Made by a program: the position numbers and the translations under genes. The notes under the pieces are model-generated. The model was not told where the DNA came from. It saw nothing but the letters and a program-made list of their open reading frames with translations, and searched no databases. Below are positions 35,632-44,737 of a stretch of 64,000 bases of DNA, in pieces. The DNA comes from CAZCAC01 sp964496575 (GTDB taxonomy: Bacteria; Planctomycetota; UBA1135; GCA-002686595): positions 11,878-75,877 of the forward strand of contig CAZCAC010000033.1 in the NCBI GenBank assembly GCA_964496575.1. The letters run 5' to 3'. How positions within the stretch are numbered: the stretch's first letter is position 1; each line of letters starts with the position of its first letter.

Positions 35632-37185
35632 ATGAAGCGTACTGGAATAGTGCTGTCCGTTTCGCTGGTGATGTCGTTGTGCACGAGCCTGGTCTCGGGG
35701 CAACAGATCACCGAGATCATCGACTCCAACGGCGATGGCGCCGGGAATGCCCTCAACAGCCCCCTCGGGGTCGCCCTGGATGGATCCGGAAACGTCTTCG
35801 TCAGTGGACTCGGCAGCCACAACGCATTCGAGATCACACCGGGCGGTGCCATCACCGAGATCATCGATTCCAGTGGTGACGGAGCCGGAAACCCGCTCCA
35901 GTCTGCCTTTCACCTGGCGACCGACCACCTGGGCAACGTCTTCGTGTCGGGATTCGATTCTGACAACGCCTTCAAGATCACCCCGGCTGGCACGGTGACC
36001 CAGATCATCGATCAGACCGGGGCTGGGGTCTCCGACTCGTTCTATGGCGGACACGAGGTGGTCACGGACCCGGGCGGTGTGGTCTACGTCGCCGGCCGCT
36101 ACTCCCACAACGTCTTCAGGATCACGCCCGGAGGCAACAAGACCGAGATCATCGAATCCACGGGGGATGGTGCGGGGAATGTCCTCGACGAGGCCTACGG
36201 TCTCGCGCTCGACTCGCCCGGGAACGTCTACGTCACCGGAATCCAATCGAACAACGCCTTCAGAATCACTCCGGGGGGTGTGATCACCGAGATCATCGAT
36301 TCGAACGGAGATGGCACCGGGAATCCTCTGACGGCCTCAGTGGGCATCGCCGCGGACGGGGCCGGTAACGTCTACGTGGCGGGGTACACCAGCCACAACG
36401 TCTTCAAGATCACACCGGGAGGAGTGATCACCGAGATCATCGATTCGTCCGGCGATGGCAGCGGCAATCCGCTCCTCGGTCCGGTCGGGGTCGCGGTGGA
36501 TCTGTACGGGAACGTCTACGTGGCCGGAATGGACAGCGACAACGCGTTCCGGATCACTCCCGGTGGCCAGATCACCGAGATCATCGACGCGTCGGGCGAC
36601 GGCGCCGGGCAGCCTCTGGACGCTCCTTACGACATCGTCGTGGACACCGATGAGGCCATCTACGTCGTCGGCTACTTCAGCGACAACGCGTTCCGGATCG
36701 AGGACTCGTACCCCGGCACTCCGTACTGCTTTGGCGACCCCGGCGTCGACACACCATGCCCCTGCGGTAACGACAACGATGGCAGCCTCCCTGGATCCGG
36801 CTGCAGGAACGGTTCCTTCGGCTCCGGCGCCAAGCTCTCTGCCACGGGGACGGCCAGCCTCGGCAACGACACGCTCGTCCTCACCGCGACCCACACGCAG
36901 CCCAACAACAGTGGTCTCTACTTCCAGGCGAACAACGATCGCTCGCCGGGCGTTGTCTGGGGTGATGGGTTGAGCTGCGCGGGTGGTGCGCTCAAGCGGT
37001 TACAGGTGCGCTTCTCGAACTTCACGGGATCGTCCTCCACGACGATCGGCATCTCCGCCAAGGCGGGCAACATCAGCCCCGGGGACACGAAGTACTACCA
37101 GATCTGGTATCGCGATCAGGCGGGGTCGCCCTGTGGGTACGAGTTCAACGCGTCGAACGGGTATGCGATCGTATGGGGGCCCTGA
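35632..37185 (+). CDS. Secreted seven-bladed NHL-propeller protein with shared C-terminal module
   Basis: A 517-residue exported protein: leader MKRTGIVLSVSLVMSLCTSLVSG, then seven repeats of exactly 48 residues with the consensus ITEIIDSxGDGxGNPL, VALDxxGNVYVAG, SHNxFKITPGG, a typical NHL propeller. The module from TPYCFGDPGVDTPCPC to FNASNGYAIVWGP closes the protein. The DNA repeat has an exact 144-bp period with no length drift. No catalytic residues seen. It is the most regular of the family in the island. Confidence 0.85.
   Translation: MKRTGIVLSVSLVMSLCTSLVSGQQITEIIDSNGDGAGNALNSPLGVALDGSGNVFVSGLGSHNAFEITPGGAITEIIDSSGDGAGNPLQSAFHLATDHLGNVFVSGFDSDNAFKITPAGTVTQIIDQTGAGVSDSFYGGHEVVTDPGGVVYVAGRYSHNVFRITPGGNKTEIIESTGDGAGNVLDEAYGLALDSPGNVYVTGIQSNNAFRITPGGVITEIIDSNGDGTGNPLTASVGIAADGAGNVYVAGYTSHNVFKITPGGVITEIIDSSGDGSGNPLLGPVGVAVDLYGNVYVAGMDSDNAFRITPGGQITEIIDASGDGAGQPLDAPYDIVVDTDEAIYVVGYFSDNAFRIEDSYPGTPYCFGDPGVDTPCPCGNDNDGSLPGSGCRNGSFGSGAKLSATGTASLGNDTLVLTATHTQPNNSGLYFQANNDRSPGVVWGDGLSCAGGALKRLQVRFSNFTGSSSTTIGISAKAGNISPGDTKYYQIWYRDQAGSPCGYEFNASNGYAIVWGP
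35707..36714 (+). repeat. Seven 144-bp tandem repeats inside the NHL gene
   Basis: The codons for ITE/TQ/KTE-IID recur at 35707, 35851, 35995, 36139, 36283, 36427 and 36571, always 144 bp apart. Units 5-7 are the most alike. Confidence 0.9.
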
Positions 37186-37266
37186 CTCCGTAATGCGTAT
37201 CCCTGGTCGGAGCCAGGATGGGTCTCGAGATTTAGCTGACGTTCGTCATTCTTTTTGCTGAACGGG

Positions 37267-37272
37267 TAGAAT
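37267..37272 (+). promoter_or_regulatory. -10 box TAGAAT of the PadR gene
   Basis: TAGAAT lies 7 nt before ATG 37280 with no Shine-Dalgarno, so the message is probably leaderless. Confidence 0.45.
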
Positions 37273-37279
37273 CCAACGC

Positions 37280-37588
37280 ATGTCGCGCATCCCCAGCCCA
37301 ACGGAGCTCGAGATCCTGGCGCTGCTCTCGACCGGCGAGGAGCAGACTGGCCGGGAGCTGGCCAGTGAGTACCGGCGGGAGGCGAAGCGGGAGATCCCCT
37401 ACGGCACGCTCTACGTGGTCCTCCGCCGGATCCACGAGCGCCGGTGGATCTCGATCAGGGAGGCTGAGGACGGGGACGGCCGCTTCCGGTACTACCGGAT
37501 CACGGCGAACGGGAGGCGCGCACTCGAACGGGGCAGGGAACGCTACGCGCAGGTGGCGAGCTTCAGACTGGCAGGGGGCAGCGGATGA
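37280..37588 (+). CDS. PadR-family transcriptional regulator
   Basis: A 102-residue winged-helix protein: SPTELEILALLSTGEEQTGRE forms the first helices, IPYGTLYVVLRRIHERRWI the recognition helix (the YGTLY signature of PadR), and DGRFRYYRITANGRRAL the wing and start of the dimer helix. The family represses genes next to it in response to stress or small molecules. Its stop overlaps the next start as ATGA, so the membrane protein behind it is translationally coupled and is the likely target or partner. Confidence 0.92.
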   Translation: MSRIPSPTELEILALLSTGEEQTGRELASEYRREAKREIPYGTLYVVLRRIHERRWISIREAEDGDGRFRYYRITANGRRALERGRERYAQVASFRLAGGSG

Positions 37589-38745
37589 GCAGGCAGCAGG
37601 AGGAGTGGGGGAACGAGCTGGACAGGGTCCTCGGCGGAATACCCGAGACGATCCTCGCGCTTCGTCTCGGGCTGGCGGACGTGCGCCGGGAGGCCCGAGA
37701 GGAGCACGGGAATGACGGGTGGCTCAGCAGGAACCTCTTCATCACCAGACGTACGTTCGGTGTCCTGGTACCGATCGCGTTCGACGGGCTCGTCCGACTG
37801 GTGGTGAGTCCGGGATTCCTGGGCGTGGTGCTGCTGGCCGCCGCCGTGGTCTCGGTCGTCGCGGCCACGGGTGTCGACGTCTCGGCGATAGACCCCCTCG
37901 CGGCCATCACCGGCCTCGGGCTGGGCGTGGCCATCGTCCTCGCCCTGCCGGTGTTCGGCGCCGCGGCTCATGGGGCGGACGACCCCTCCCCCGCCCTGGT
38001 GATCCTGTGCCTCGTCTGCGGCGTGGAAGCGGTCCTCTATCACGTCTGCTGTCGGGGGGAGGTAGGTGGCTTCTTCGCCTTTCTCTCCGGTCTGGGGATC
38101 GGCGCGTTCCTCCTTCAGTGGGTGGCACCTGCCGTCCACGGGACTCCAGGAGAGCCGGAGCCGCGCGAGCGCGAGCACGGGTTCTTCCACCTCCTGCCGC
38201 CCTGGTCGATCGCTGATCTGCTGGCTCGAATCATCTTCGCGGCCACTGTGCTATGGGTCGTCGTCGAGGTGTGGAGGGCGGATGTCCGAGGTCTCATCTG
38301 GGACACGGAGCCAGTCGGGGGTTTCTCCGAGCTCGTCTGGTTCGTGCTCCCGTTCGTGGCGTGTCTCCTCGCCGCCGCTGCCTACGGGCTGCTGCTGGCG
38401 CTCGCCGTGCTGCTCGGCCGATGCATCGTGCAGCTCGTCCACGGCAGGTCCCGTGACCGCTGCTCTCTCTGGTTGCACAAGTGGGTCGACCGGAGCAGCG
38501 AGAGCCTCGACACGTGGTCCCGTCCGGTCTGGGTGGCACGAGATCCGGAGTTCGTGGGTTCAGCAGGCGACGACTACCGGGAGACCCGCCACCGAGTCCT
38601 CGTCGACCAGGAGTGCTCCCGCTGCTCCGCCCACCGTGAGGTCGTACGCACGACTACCACATCGCAGCTACTCGACGACGAGTACGAACTAGACTCGATC
38701 TGCGCACCGGAATCATACGTGAGGCACGGGGCGGTCGATTCCTGA
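37585..38745 (+). CDS. Multi-pass membrane protein coupled to PadR
   Basis: 386 residues, unrecognised. A charged cytoplasmic N-terminus (about 50 residues) precedes six or so membrane helices: GVVLLAAAVVSVVAAT, LGLGVAIVLALPVFGAAA, ALVILCLVCGVEAVLYHV, FFAFLSGLGIGAFLLQWVA, IIFAATVLWVVVEVW and FVACLLAAAAYGLLLALAVLLG. The hydrophilic tail has a possible metal pair (QECSRCSAHR). PadR genes fused in operons with an integral membrane protein of this layout are common (often called permease prefix or DUF1700-like), which suggests a regulatory pair sensing envelope state. Function not known. Confidence 0.8.
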   Translation: MSRQQEEWGNELDRVLGGIPETILALRLGLADVRREAREEHGNDGWLSRNLFITRRTFGVLVPIAFDGLVRLVVSPGFLGVVLLAAAVVSVVAATGVDVSAIDPLAAITGLGLGVAIVLALPVFGAAAHGADDPSPALVILCLVCGVEAVLYHVCCRGEVGGFFAFLSGLGIGAFLLQWVAPAVHGTPGEPEPREREHGFFHLLPPWSIADLLARIIFAATVLWVVVEVWRADVRGLIWDTEPVGGFSELVWFVLPFVACLLAAAAYGLLLALAVLLGRCIVQLVHGRSRDRCSLWLHKWVDRSSESLDTWSRPVWVARDPEFVGSAGDDYRETRHRVLVDQECSRCSAHREVVRTTTTSQLLDDEYELDSICAPESYVRHGAVDS

Positions 38746-38753
38746 GGGAATCG
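38736..38753 (+). terminator. Hairpin across the stop codon
   Basis: CGATTCC-TGAG-GGAATCG with the TGA stop in the loop. A second hairpin GCGGCATC-CGAT-GATGCCGC is at 38829-38848. Neither has a U-run. The rest of 38754-39039 is leader sequence of the subtilisin gene without further features. Confidence 0.3.
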
Positions 38754-39039
38754 GGGCCCCAGCCGACCACTGCCTGGGCGGCCCTGATCGGAGCGAGACC
38801 CACCCCGTGGGCCGGAGCGCATACGGGGCGGCATCCGATGATGCCGCACGGCATTGAGGGATTCCTCATCGATGGATCTCTCTCTCCGGTCACCCCGACC
38901 TCGACGGCCGGTGCTACTCTCATGATGTGCCGTCTCGCTTCGAGGAGAAGAGGCTCAGCGACGGCGCAGGCCACGATTGGCCACGTTCAAACAGCTCCGC
39001 ACGACCGTTCCAGGAAAGAAAAGGAAGTAGGTGAGGACC

Positions 39040-42000
39040 ATGATGACCACGTCGATCCGCGCACTCGCGATCCTGACCATGTCCATCGTATCCGTACCCT
39101 CGGCCCAGGTCGTGGAGGTGGAGCAGACCACGCTCATGGCGAGCAGTGGGCTGCAGGACTCCCCTGGCCGGGGAAGCGGCTTCCCCACGCTCGACGCCTA
39201 TCGCGCCGTCACTCGGCTACCGCTCGTATTGAATCCGGAACGCGTCGCCGCTCGTGGACTCGCGGCAGCCGACTGGCGGACCGAGTCGATCGAGGCCACG
39301 GCGCTCCAGCCCTGGCCCATCGCCGATTGGGTCCTGGCCGATCTGCCGCAAGCGAACTCGGGATCACCGATCGATCGCGTGCGCCAGGTCGTCGGCCGTC
39401 TCGCCGGGCGGACCAGGAACGGCTTCGTGAGCCCTGTCTTCGTCGGGCTCTATGGGGGTCCGGTGATCGTGACACCGGTCCTGCTCGTCGCCTTCGAGGA
39501 GGGACATCGTGGCGGGAGCGCACGCTCGATCATCGAGTCCTTTGCCGAGCTGACCATCCTCGCCGAGGACTGGGCGGACATGCCCGGAAGCTACAAGGTC
39601 GAGGTGCTCACGACGAACGCCTTCCGCGTCCTCGACCTCGCCGTCGCCCTCATCCAGTGCGGCGGTGTTCGCCACGCGGAGCCCGACTGGATCTTCACGG
39701 GCCGTAGCGCTCACACTCCCGACGACCCGGGTTTTCCCGAGCAGTGGGGACTGCACAACACGGGGCAGAACGGTGGCGTGGCCGACATGGACATGAACGC
39801 GCCCGAGGCGTGGGTCATCACCATGGGGATCTCATCGATCCAGGTGCTGGTGATCGATGATGGGGTCCAGCAGGATCATCCGGACATCAGCCAGAACGGA
39901 GGGGCTGACCTCACCAGCGAAGGCCCGGGTGATGGAGGACCCACGAATGGCTGGGACACGCATGGGACGCCGGTCGCCGGATGCGTGAGCGCCACGATCG
40001 ACAACGCCCTCGGCGTCGCCGGTATCGCTCCCTACTGTCCATCCGTGTCCGCCCGCACGTTCATCTCGACGGGGCCGGGCAGCTGGACCTCACAGGCGAG
40101 CTGGACCGTGGACGCACTGGCCTTCGGCGAGACCATCGGGGTCAGGGTCACGAACAACAGCAACGGCTACGGGTTCACCCATCAGGACATCGACGACAAG
40201 TACCAGGCCACGCGTGATGCCGGGATGGTGCACTTCGCCTCGGCGGGGAACGACAGCTCGTCCGTGATCACGTACCCGGCCAGCTTGCCGACCGTGCTGG
40301 CGATCGGCTCGATCACACGCACCGGAGCCCCTTCGGACTTCTCCAACTACGGACCCGACATCGCCTTCACGGCTCCGGGCTCGGAGATCCTCTCGACGGA
40401 TCGCACGGGGACGGACGGGTACTCGGACGGGGATTTCGCGACCGTCCAGGGTACGTCCTTCGCCTCGCCCTACAGCGCGGGCATCGCGGCTCTCCTGCTG
40501 TCGCTCTCTCCGGGCCTCGACGCGGATCAGGTGGAGACCGCTCTCCGGAACGGCGCCAAGGACCTCGGGATCCCCGGCTTCGACACGACCTACGGCTGGG
40601 GACTGCTGGACGCACGCGGCGCGCTGACGGCTGCCGACGCCGTGATCCAGGAGAACTTCGATGGCGGGGCATTCCCGCCGTCGGGGTGGACGGTCGTGGA
40701 CAACACCGGGAACGGCACCTGGGACACCAGTTCGGCCTTCGCCCACGGGAACGAAGCAGGAAGTGGCGAGGCCGCGGCGATAGACAGCGACGCCTACGGC
40801 ACCGTCGATATCGACGGCGAGTTGATCACCCCGGCATTCGATCTCCCTGGTGAGTTGTACGTGCTGGAGTTCGACCACTACTACAATCACTACCCCGGCG
40901 GCGGCTCCGAGGTCGGCGACGTCGACATCAGGGTGGGTGGTGGTGCGTGGGTCAATCTGCGCAGATACACGGGGTCGGACTCGGGTGGCCACGTGAGTCT
41001 GCCGCTGTCCGATTACGGCGGCGCCACCGGCGTGCAGTTGCGGTTTCACTACTACCAGGCCAACTACGACCTCTACTGGCACGTCGACAACGTCGCGGTG
41101 CGGGCCTCCCCGCTGGACCCACCGCCGACCCTGCTGTGGATGGAGGATTTCGACGGCGGCTCCTGGCCCCCCGTCGGATGGACCGTGGTCGACAATCTCG
41201 GCAACGGTAGCTGGTACACCTCGTCGTTCTACGGCTCTCCCAACTACACCCGTGGCACCGGCGAGTGCGCGGAGATCGACAGCGACTATATCGGGCCCGG
41301 GGACGTCGATACGGAGCTGATCACTCCCGCCTTCGATATCCCCGACGAGCCGACGTTCCTGACCTTCCGGAACGAGTTCGACTGGGAGATCTACGGTCTG
41401 GATGAAATCGGCGATGTCGACATCGGAACCTGGGGTGGCACCTGGACGAACCTGCTTCGCTTCCAGGGTGACGACAACACCGCTGATCAGACGATCGACC
41501 TCTCGGCCTACGCGGGCCAGACCGCGATGATCCGCTTCCACTACTACCAGGCCAGGGACGAGGAGTGGTGGCAGATCGACGACGTTTGCTTGTACATGAA
41601 TGATCCCTCGGTCCCGGGCATCCCCTTCTGCTTCGGCGACCCGGGAAGCGGGACTCCCTGCCCCTGCAGCAATGACAACGACGGGAGCATTCCCGGGTCC
41701 GGGTGTGACAACGGGATCTTCGCCTCCGGGGCGAACCTGACCGGCAGCGGAGTCGCCAGCCTCAGCAATGACACGGTGGTGCTGTCGACCACGAACCTGG
41801 AGCCGAACAACGCGGGCCTGTACTTCCAGGCAGACAACGACCTCTCGCCCGGAATCGCCTGGGGAGACGGCCTTCGTTGCGCGGGAGGGAACCTCAAGCG
41901 CCTGGGGGTTCGGTTCTCGGACGGCAACGGCGACTCCGACACTTCCGGCTATCCCCACACCATCTCCGCCAAGGCGGGGAACGTCCTGGCCGGCGACACC

Positions 42001-42105
42001 AAGTACTACCAGTGCTGGTATCGGACCACGGCAAACCCGCCGTGTGGACCTGGCGTGAACGAGTTCAATACCTCGAATGGGTACGCCATCACCTGGTGGC
42101 CGTAG
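39040..42105 (+). CDS. Secreted subtilisin-like protease with two jelly-roll domains and shared C-terminal module
   Basis: A 1021-residue exported S8 protease. Signal peptide to about residue 23; a long propeptide (to about 225) is followed by the catalytic domain with Asp273 (VLVIDDGV), His308 (THGTPVAG) and Ser473 (GTSFASPY). Two similar beta-sandwiches follow (ENFDGGAFPPSGWTVVDN and EDFDGGSWPPVGWTVVDN, each about 150 residues), of the MAM/choice-of-anchor type. The shared module closes the protein (FCFGDPGSGTPCPC to FNTSNGYAITWWP). In-frame GTG 39031, ATG 39040 and ATG 39043 are all possible starts; GTGAGG favours the ATGs. The role is likely extracellular protein breakdown. Confidence 0.9.
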   Translation: MMTTSIRALAILTMSIVSVPSAQVVEVEQTTLMASSGLQDSPGRGSGFPTLDAYRAVTRLPLVLNPERVAARGLAAADWRTESIEATALQPWPIADWVLADLPQANSGSPIDRVRQVVGRLAGRTRNGFVSPVFVGLYGGPVIVTPVLLVAFEEGHRGGSARSIIESFAELTILAEDWADMPGSYKVEVLTTNAFRVLDLAVALIQCGGVRHAEPDWIFTGRSAHTPDDPGFPEQWGLHNTGQNGGVADMDMNAPEAWVITMGISSIQVLVIDDGVQQDHPDISQNGGADLTSEGPGDGGPTNGWDTHGTPVAGCVSATIDNALGVAGIAPYCPSVSARTFISTGPGSWTSQASWTVDALAFGETIGVRVTNNSNGYGFTHQDIDDKYQATRDAGMVHFASAGNDSSSVITYPASLPTVLAIGSITRTGAPSDFSNYGPDIAFTAPGSEILSTDRTGTDGYSDGDFATVQGTSFASPYSAGIAALLLSLSPGLDADQVETALRNGAKDLGIPGFDTTYGWGLLDARGALTAADAVIQENFDGGAFPPSGWTVVDNTGNGTWDTSSAFAHGNEAGSGEAAAIDSDAYGTVDIDGELITPAFDLPGELYVLEFDHYYNHYPGGGSEVGDVDIRVGGGAWVNLRRYTGSDSGGHVSLPLSDYGGATGVQLRFHYYQANYDLYWHVDNVAVRASPLDPPPTLLWMEDFDGGSWPPVGWTVVDNLGNGSWYTSSFYGSPNYTRGTGECAEIDSDYIGPGDVDTELITPAFDIPDEPTFLTFRNEFDWEIYGLDEIGDVDIGTWGGTWTNLLRFQGDDNTADQTIDLSAYAGQTAMIRFHYYQARDEEWWQIDDVCLYMNDPSVPGIPFCFGDPGSGTPCPCSNDNDGSIPGSGCDNGIFASGANLTGSGVASLSNDTVVLSTTNLEPNNAGLYFQADNDLSPGIAWGDGLRCAGGNLKRLGVRFSDGNGDSDTSGYPHTISAKAGNVLAGDTKYYQCWYRTTANPPCGPGVNEFNTSNGYAITWWP

Positions 42106-42294
42106 CTCGAGGCACGGAGCCAGAGCTGGACGTATCGAGCTCGCGCAGTCCTCGACTGGCGCGGGATCGGGACGAGGAGGAGACAGCGATCCCTGCGTGA
42201 AACCACCGCGTCCTCCGCGTCATGACCGCTGGAACCCCGATTGCGACTGGTACCCCTCCAGGTACCCCTCGCGGTCTTCGATACCCGGTGAGAT

Positions 42295-42379
42295 TGGTGC
42301 GGGAGGGGGGACTCGAACCCCCACGGATCTCTCCACAGGAACCTAAATCCTGCGCGTCTGCCATTTCCGCCACTCCCGC
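42295..42379 (-). tRNA. tRNA-Leu (anticodon UAG), CCA encoded
   Basis: The 7-bp acceptor GCGGGAG pairs with CTCCCGC, followed by discriminator A and genomic CCA. The anticodon stem CAGGA/TCCTG holds loop TTTAGGT, anticodon TAG. A long variable arm (class II) and a T-arm with TTCGAGT support leucine identity. Confidence 0.95.
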
Positions 42380-42420
42380 ACCCGTTGGCGGGCACAGTCT
42401 AACCCCTCCGCGTCCGAGCA

Positions 42421-42849
42421 CTACCCATCCAGAGGCTCCGTCCCCGATTCGCCGCCGTAACGCGGGAGATCGTCGAGGATCGGGCACCACTCGGGGCTGC
42501 GGTCGGCGTAGGCGTGGGCCGTCGGGAGCTTGTCCAGCGGGTCCAGCAGGTTGGCCACCAGGAGGTGGATCTCGCCCGGCCAACGCGGGCCGGAGAAGCT
42601 CAGCGTAGAACCGCAGTGGCGGCAGAAGCGGCGCGTCGCCTCCGTGTCGGAGAGGTATTCGGAGAGCTCCTCCTCGCCGGCGAGGAAGCGCACCTGCTCG
42701 ACGGGGAAGCCCGCGTAGGTCACCACTCCCGCGCCGTGCGCGCGGCGGCAGTTGTCGCAGTGGCAGTGCGCGACCCACTTCGTCGGGAGCTCCGCCTCGA
42801 GACGGACTCGACCGCACAAGCACGCGCCGCGAACGATCGTCTCCGCCAT
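42421..42849 (-). CDS. GFA/CENP-V-domain zinc protein
   Basis: A 142-residue protein of the glutathione-dependent formaldehyde-activating enzyme (GFA) fold. Zinc ligands are visible: CLCG near residue 11, HCHCDNCRR near 30 and FCRHCGS near 75. Most members have unknown substrates; formaldehyde/glutathione chemistry is known for few. AGGAGG stands 8 nt before ATG 42849, a better fit than ATG 42858 (3 nt). It lies 19 bp from the ClC gene end, in the same orientation. Confidence 0.9.
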   Translation of the reverse strand: MAETIVRGACLCGRVRLEAELPTKWVAHCHCDNCRRAHGAGVVTYAGFPVEQVRFLAGEEELSEYLSDTEATRRFCRHCGSTLSFSGPRWPGEIHLLVANLLDPLDKLPTAHAYADRSPEWCPILDDLPRYGGESGTEPLDG

Positions 42850-42868
42850 CTCATCCACCTCCTCCGAA

Positions 42869-44698
42869 TCAGTCCGTCGTGTCGTCCACCGTCTTCAGCT
42901 CGCGCAGGTGCCGGTCGTACGCGCGACCGATCTCGTTCCGGTCGAGGATACCGAGCACCTGACCCGGCTTCTCGGGATCCATGACCGGGATCGCGTTGAT
43001 GCCGTTCATCGTCAGCCTGCGCAGCACCTCGTCGAGGCTGTCGGTCAGCTCGGTCGTGACCACCGAGTCGTTCATGAAGTCGCGCACGATCACCATGTCC
43101 TCGACCACCTCCTGCTTGTAGATCCGCCGGATGTCGGTCAAGGAGAAGATCCCCATCAGCTGCTCGTCGTCGTCGATCACCGGGAAGTAGGAATCACGCG
43201 CGTCGGCGACGATATGAATCACCTTGCCGAGCGTCAGGTTCTGGTGGATCAGCGTCGGCTCGCGGACCTCGTCGACGATGTCGCCCACCTTGATGTCCTC
43301 GAGGATGTCGAAGACGAAGTCACCGGCGTGAGCGGGGGAGTCGACGATTCCCGGGACCTGCGCCTCGTACAGCGACCAGCGCTGCGAGAGCATCACGTGC
43401 ACCACCGAGACCAGCATCAGCGGCGCCAGCAGCGAGTAGTTCCCGCTCATCTCGCTGACCAGGATCACCGCCGCGATCGGGACCTTGGCGACCCCGGCGA
43501 AGAAGCCGCCCATGCCGACCATGGCGAAACAGGCCGGGTTGATGTCCAGGCCGGGGAAGAGCTGGTCGGCGGCCACGCCCACCGCCGCGCCGAGCAGCGC
43601 ACCGATCGCCAGCGACGGCGCGAACACGCCCCCCGACCCGCCCGTCGAGATGCTGAACGAGGTCGCCAGGATCTTGGCCAGGATCAGGATGATGAGGATC
43701 GTTCCCGGGATCGACCCGGCGATCGAGTCCGCCATCAACCCGTATCCGCCGAAGAAGACCCCCTCGGCGCCGCAGTACGGGGCGATCACCAGCGCGGTCA
43801 GGCCGAGCAGCAGGCCACCGATCGCCGGGCGGACCGCCTTCGGGATGACGGTCAGCCGCGCGAAGAGGTGGTGAATCCCGTAGAAGATCCGCACGTAGAT
43901 CCAGCCGACCAGCGTGCAGGCGATCGCCAGGAACAGGTAGATCAAGAGGTGACTCGACTCGAAGCTCAACGAGTCCAGCACGTCCTGCCCGATCGGGATC
44001 GCCTGGTGCACCCCCGAGATCGACACCAGCGTCGCGTACCCGAAGATCGACGCGATGATGCAGGGGATGATCGAGTCGCCCTCGAACTCCGGCTTGCGGT
44101 AGATCACCTCCGGCATGAACAGCGCGCCGCCCATCGGCGAGCAGAACATCGCCCCGATTCCAGCGCTCGCGCCCGAGAGGAGGAAGATGCGCCGGTCGCG
44201 TCGCGTCAGCTTGAAGGTGTCGGCCAGGGCACTGCCCACCCCGGCACCGACCTGCGCCACCGGACCTTCCTGGCCCGCCGAGCCGCCGCTGCCGATGGTG
44301 ATCGCGCTGGTCAGCGCCTTGAGCACGATCACCCGCTTGCGCACCTTGCCCTTCAAGACGTGGAAGGCGCGCACCACCGAGTCGGTGCCGTGCCCTTCCG
44401 CCTCCGGCGCCAGGCTCTGCACCAGGATGCCCGTGATCAGGCCGCCGATCGTCGGGACCGCCAGCACCAGCCACCAGCTGATGTCGAGGCCACCGACCCC
44501 CTCGTCGGTCGTGCCGACCACCGAGAGGAACAGCTCGTCCTTGACGACGTGGATCAGCCACTTGAAGCCGACGCCGGCGAGTCCCGCGGCAAAGCCGATC
44601 AGGGCGGCGAAGAACACCCACTTGGTGACGCTGCCGAAGTCCACCGAGCGGATGAAGGCCCGGAGGCTCGCAACGGATCGAGAGAGGAATCTGCCCAT
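42869..44698 (-). CDS. ClC-type chloride channel/antiporter with CBS pair
   Basis: A 609-residue ClC protein. The selectivity-filter segments are GSGGSAGQEGP (gating Glu144, replacing the usual GKEGP by GQEGP), GALFMPEV, and GGSGGVFAPSL; eighteen-helix topology is plausible for residues 20-440. A CBS pair follows (about 470-605: SYFPVIDDDEQLMGIFSLTD and NAIPVMDPEKPGQVLGILD). CBS-containing ClCs are gated by nucleotides. The gating Glu is present; I cannot tell channel from H+/Cl- antiporter because the internal proton Glu is not secure by eye. Confidence 0.93.
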   Translation of the reverse strand: MGRFLSRSVASLRAFIRSVDFGSVTKWVFFAALIGFAAGLAGVGFKWLIHVVKDELFLSVVGTTDEGVGGLDISWWLVLAVPTIGGLITGILVQSLAPEAEGHGTDSVVRAFHVLKGKVRKRVIVLKALTSAITIGSGGSAGQEGPVAQVGAGVGSALADTFKLTRRDRRIFLLSGASAGIGAMFCSPMGGALFMPEVIYRKPEFEGDSIIPCIIASIFGYATLVSISGVHQAIPIGQDVLDSLSFESSHLLIYLFLAIACTLVGWIYVRIFYGIHHLFARLTVIPKAVRPAIGGLLLGLTALVIAPYCGAEGVFFGGYGLMADSIAGSIPGTILIILILAKILATSFSISTGGSGGVFAPSLAIGALLGAAVGVAADQLFPGLDINPACFAMVGMGGFFAGVAKVPIAAVILVSEMSGNYSLLAPLMLVSVVHVMLSQRWSLYEAQVPGIVDSPAHAGDFVFDILEDIKVGDIVDEVREPTLIHQNLTLGKVIHIVADARDSYFPVIDDDEQLMGIFSLTDIRRIYKQEVVEDMVIVRDFMNDSVVTTELTDSLDEVLRRLTMNGINAIPVMDPEKPGQVLGILDRNEIGRAYDRHLRELKTVDDTTD

Positions 44699-44737
44699 CG
44701 GTCGCTGAGGGGACGCCGTTCCGGCGACGGCCTCGGG

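Noticed and set aside
36716..36732. Another copy of the CAGTACGGAGTCGCAC repeat
   Set aside because: Only about 13 nt match, and they encode the TPYC start of the shared module; no arm structure around it.
29274..37185. CRISPR array
   Set aside because: The regular repeats here are protein-coding blades and modules in frame, without short spacers; no array-like direct repeats were found anywhere in the window.
42089..42823. A long minus-strand frame across the tRNA and GFA gene
   Set aside because: It overlaps a perfect tRNA-Leu and a well-supported coding frame in another phase.
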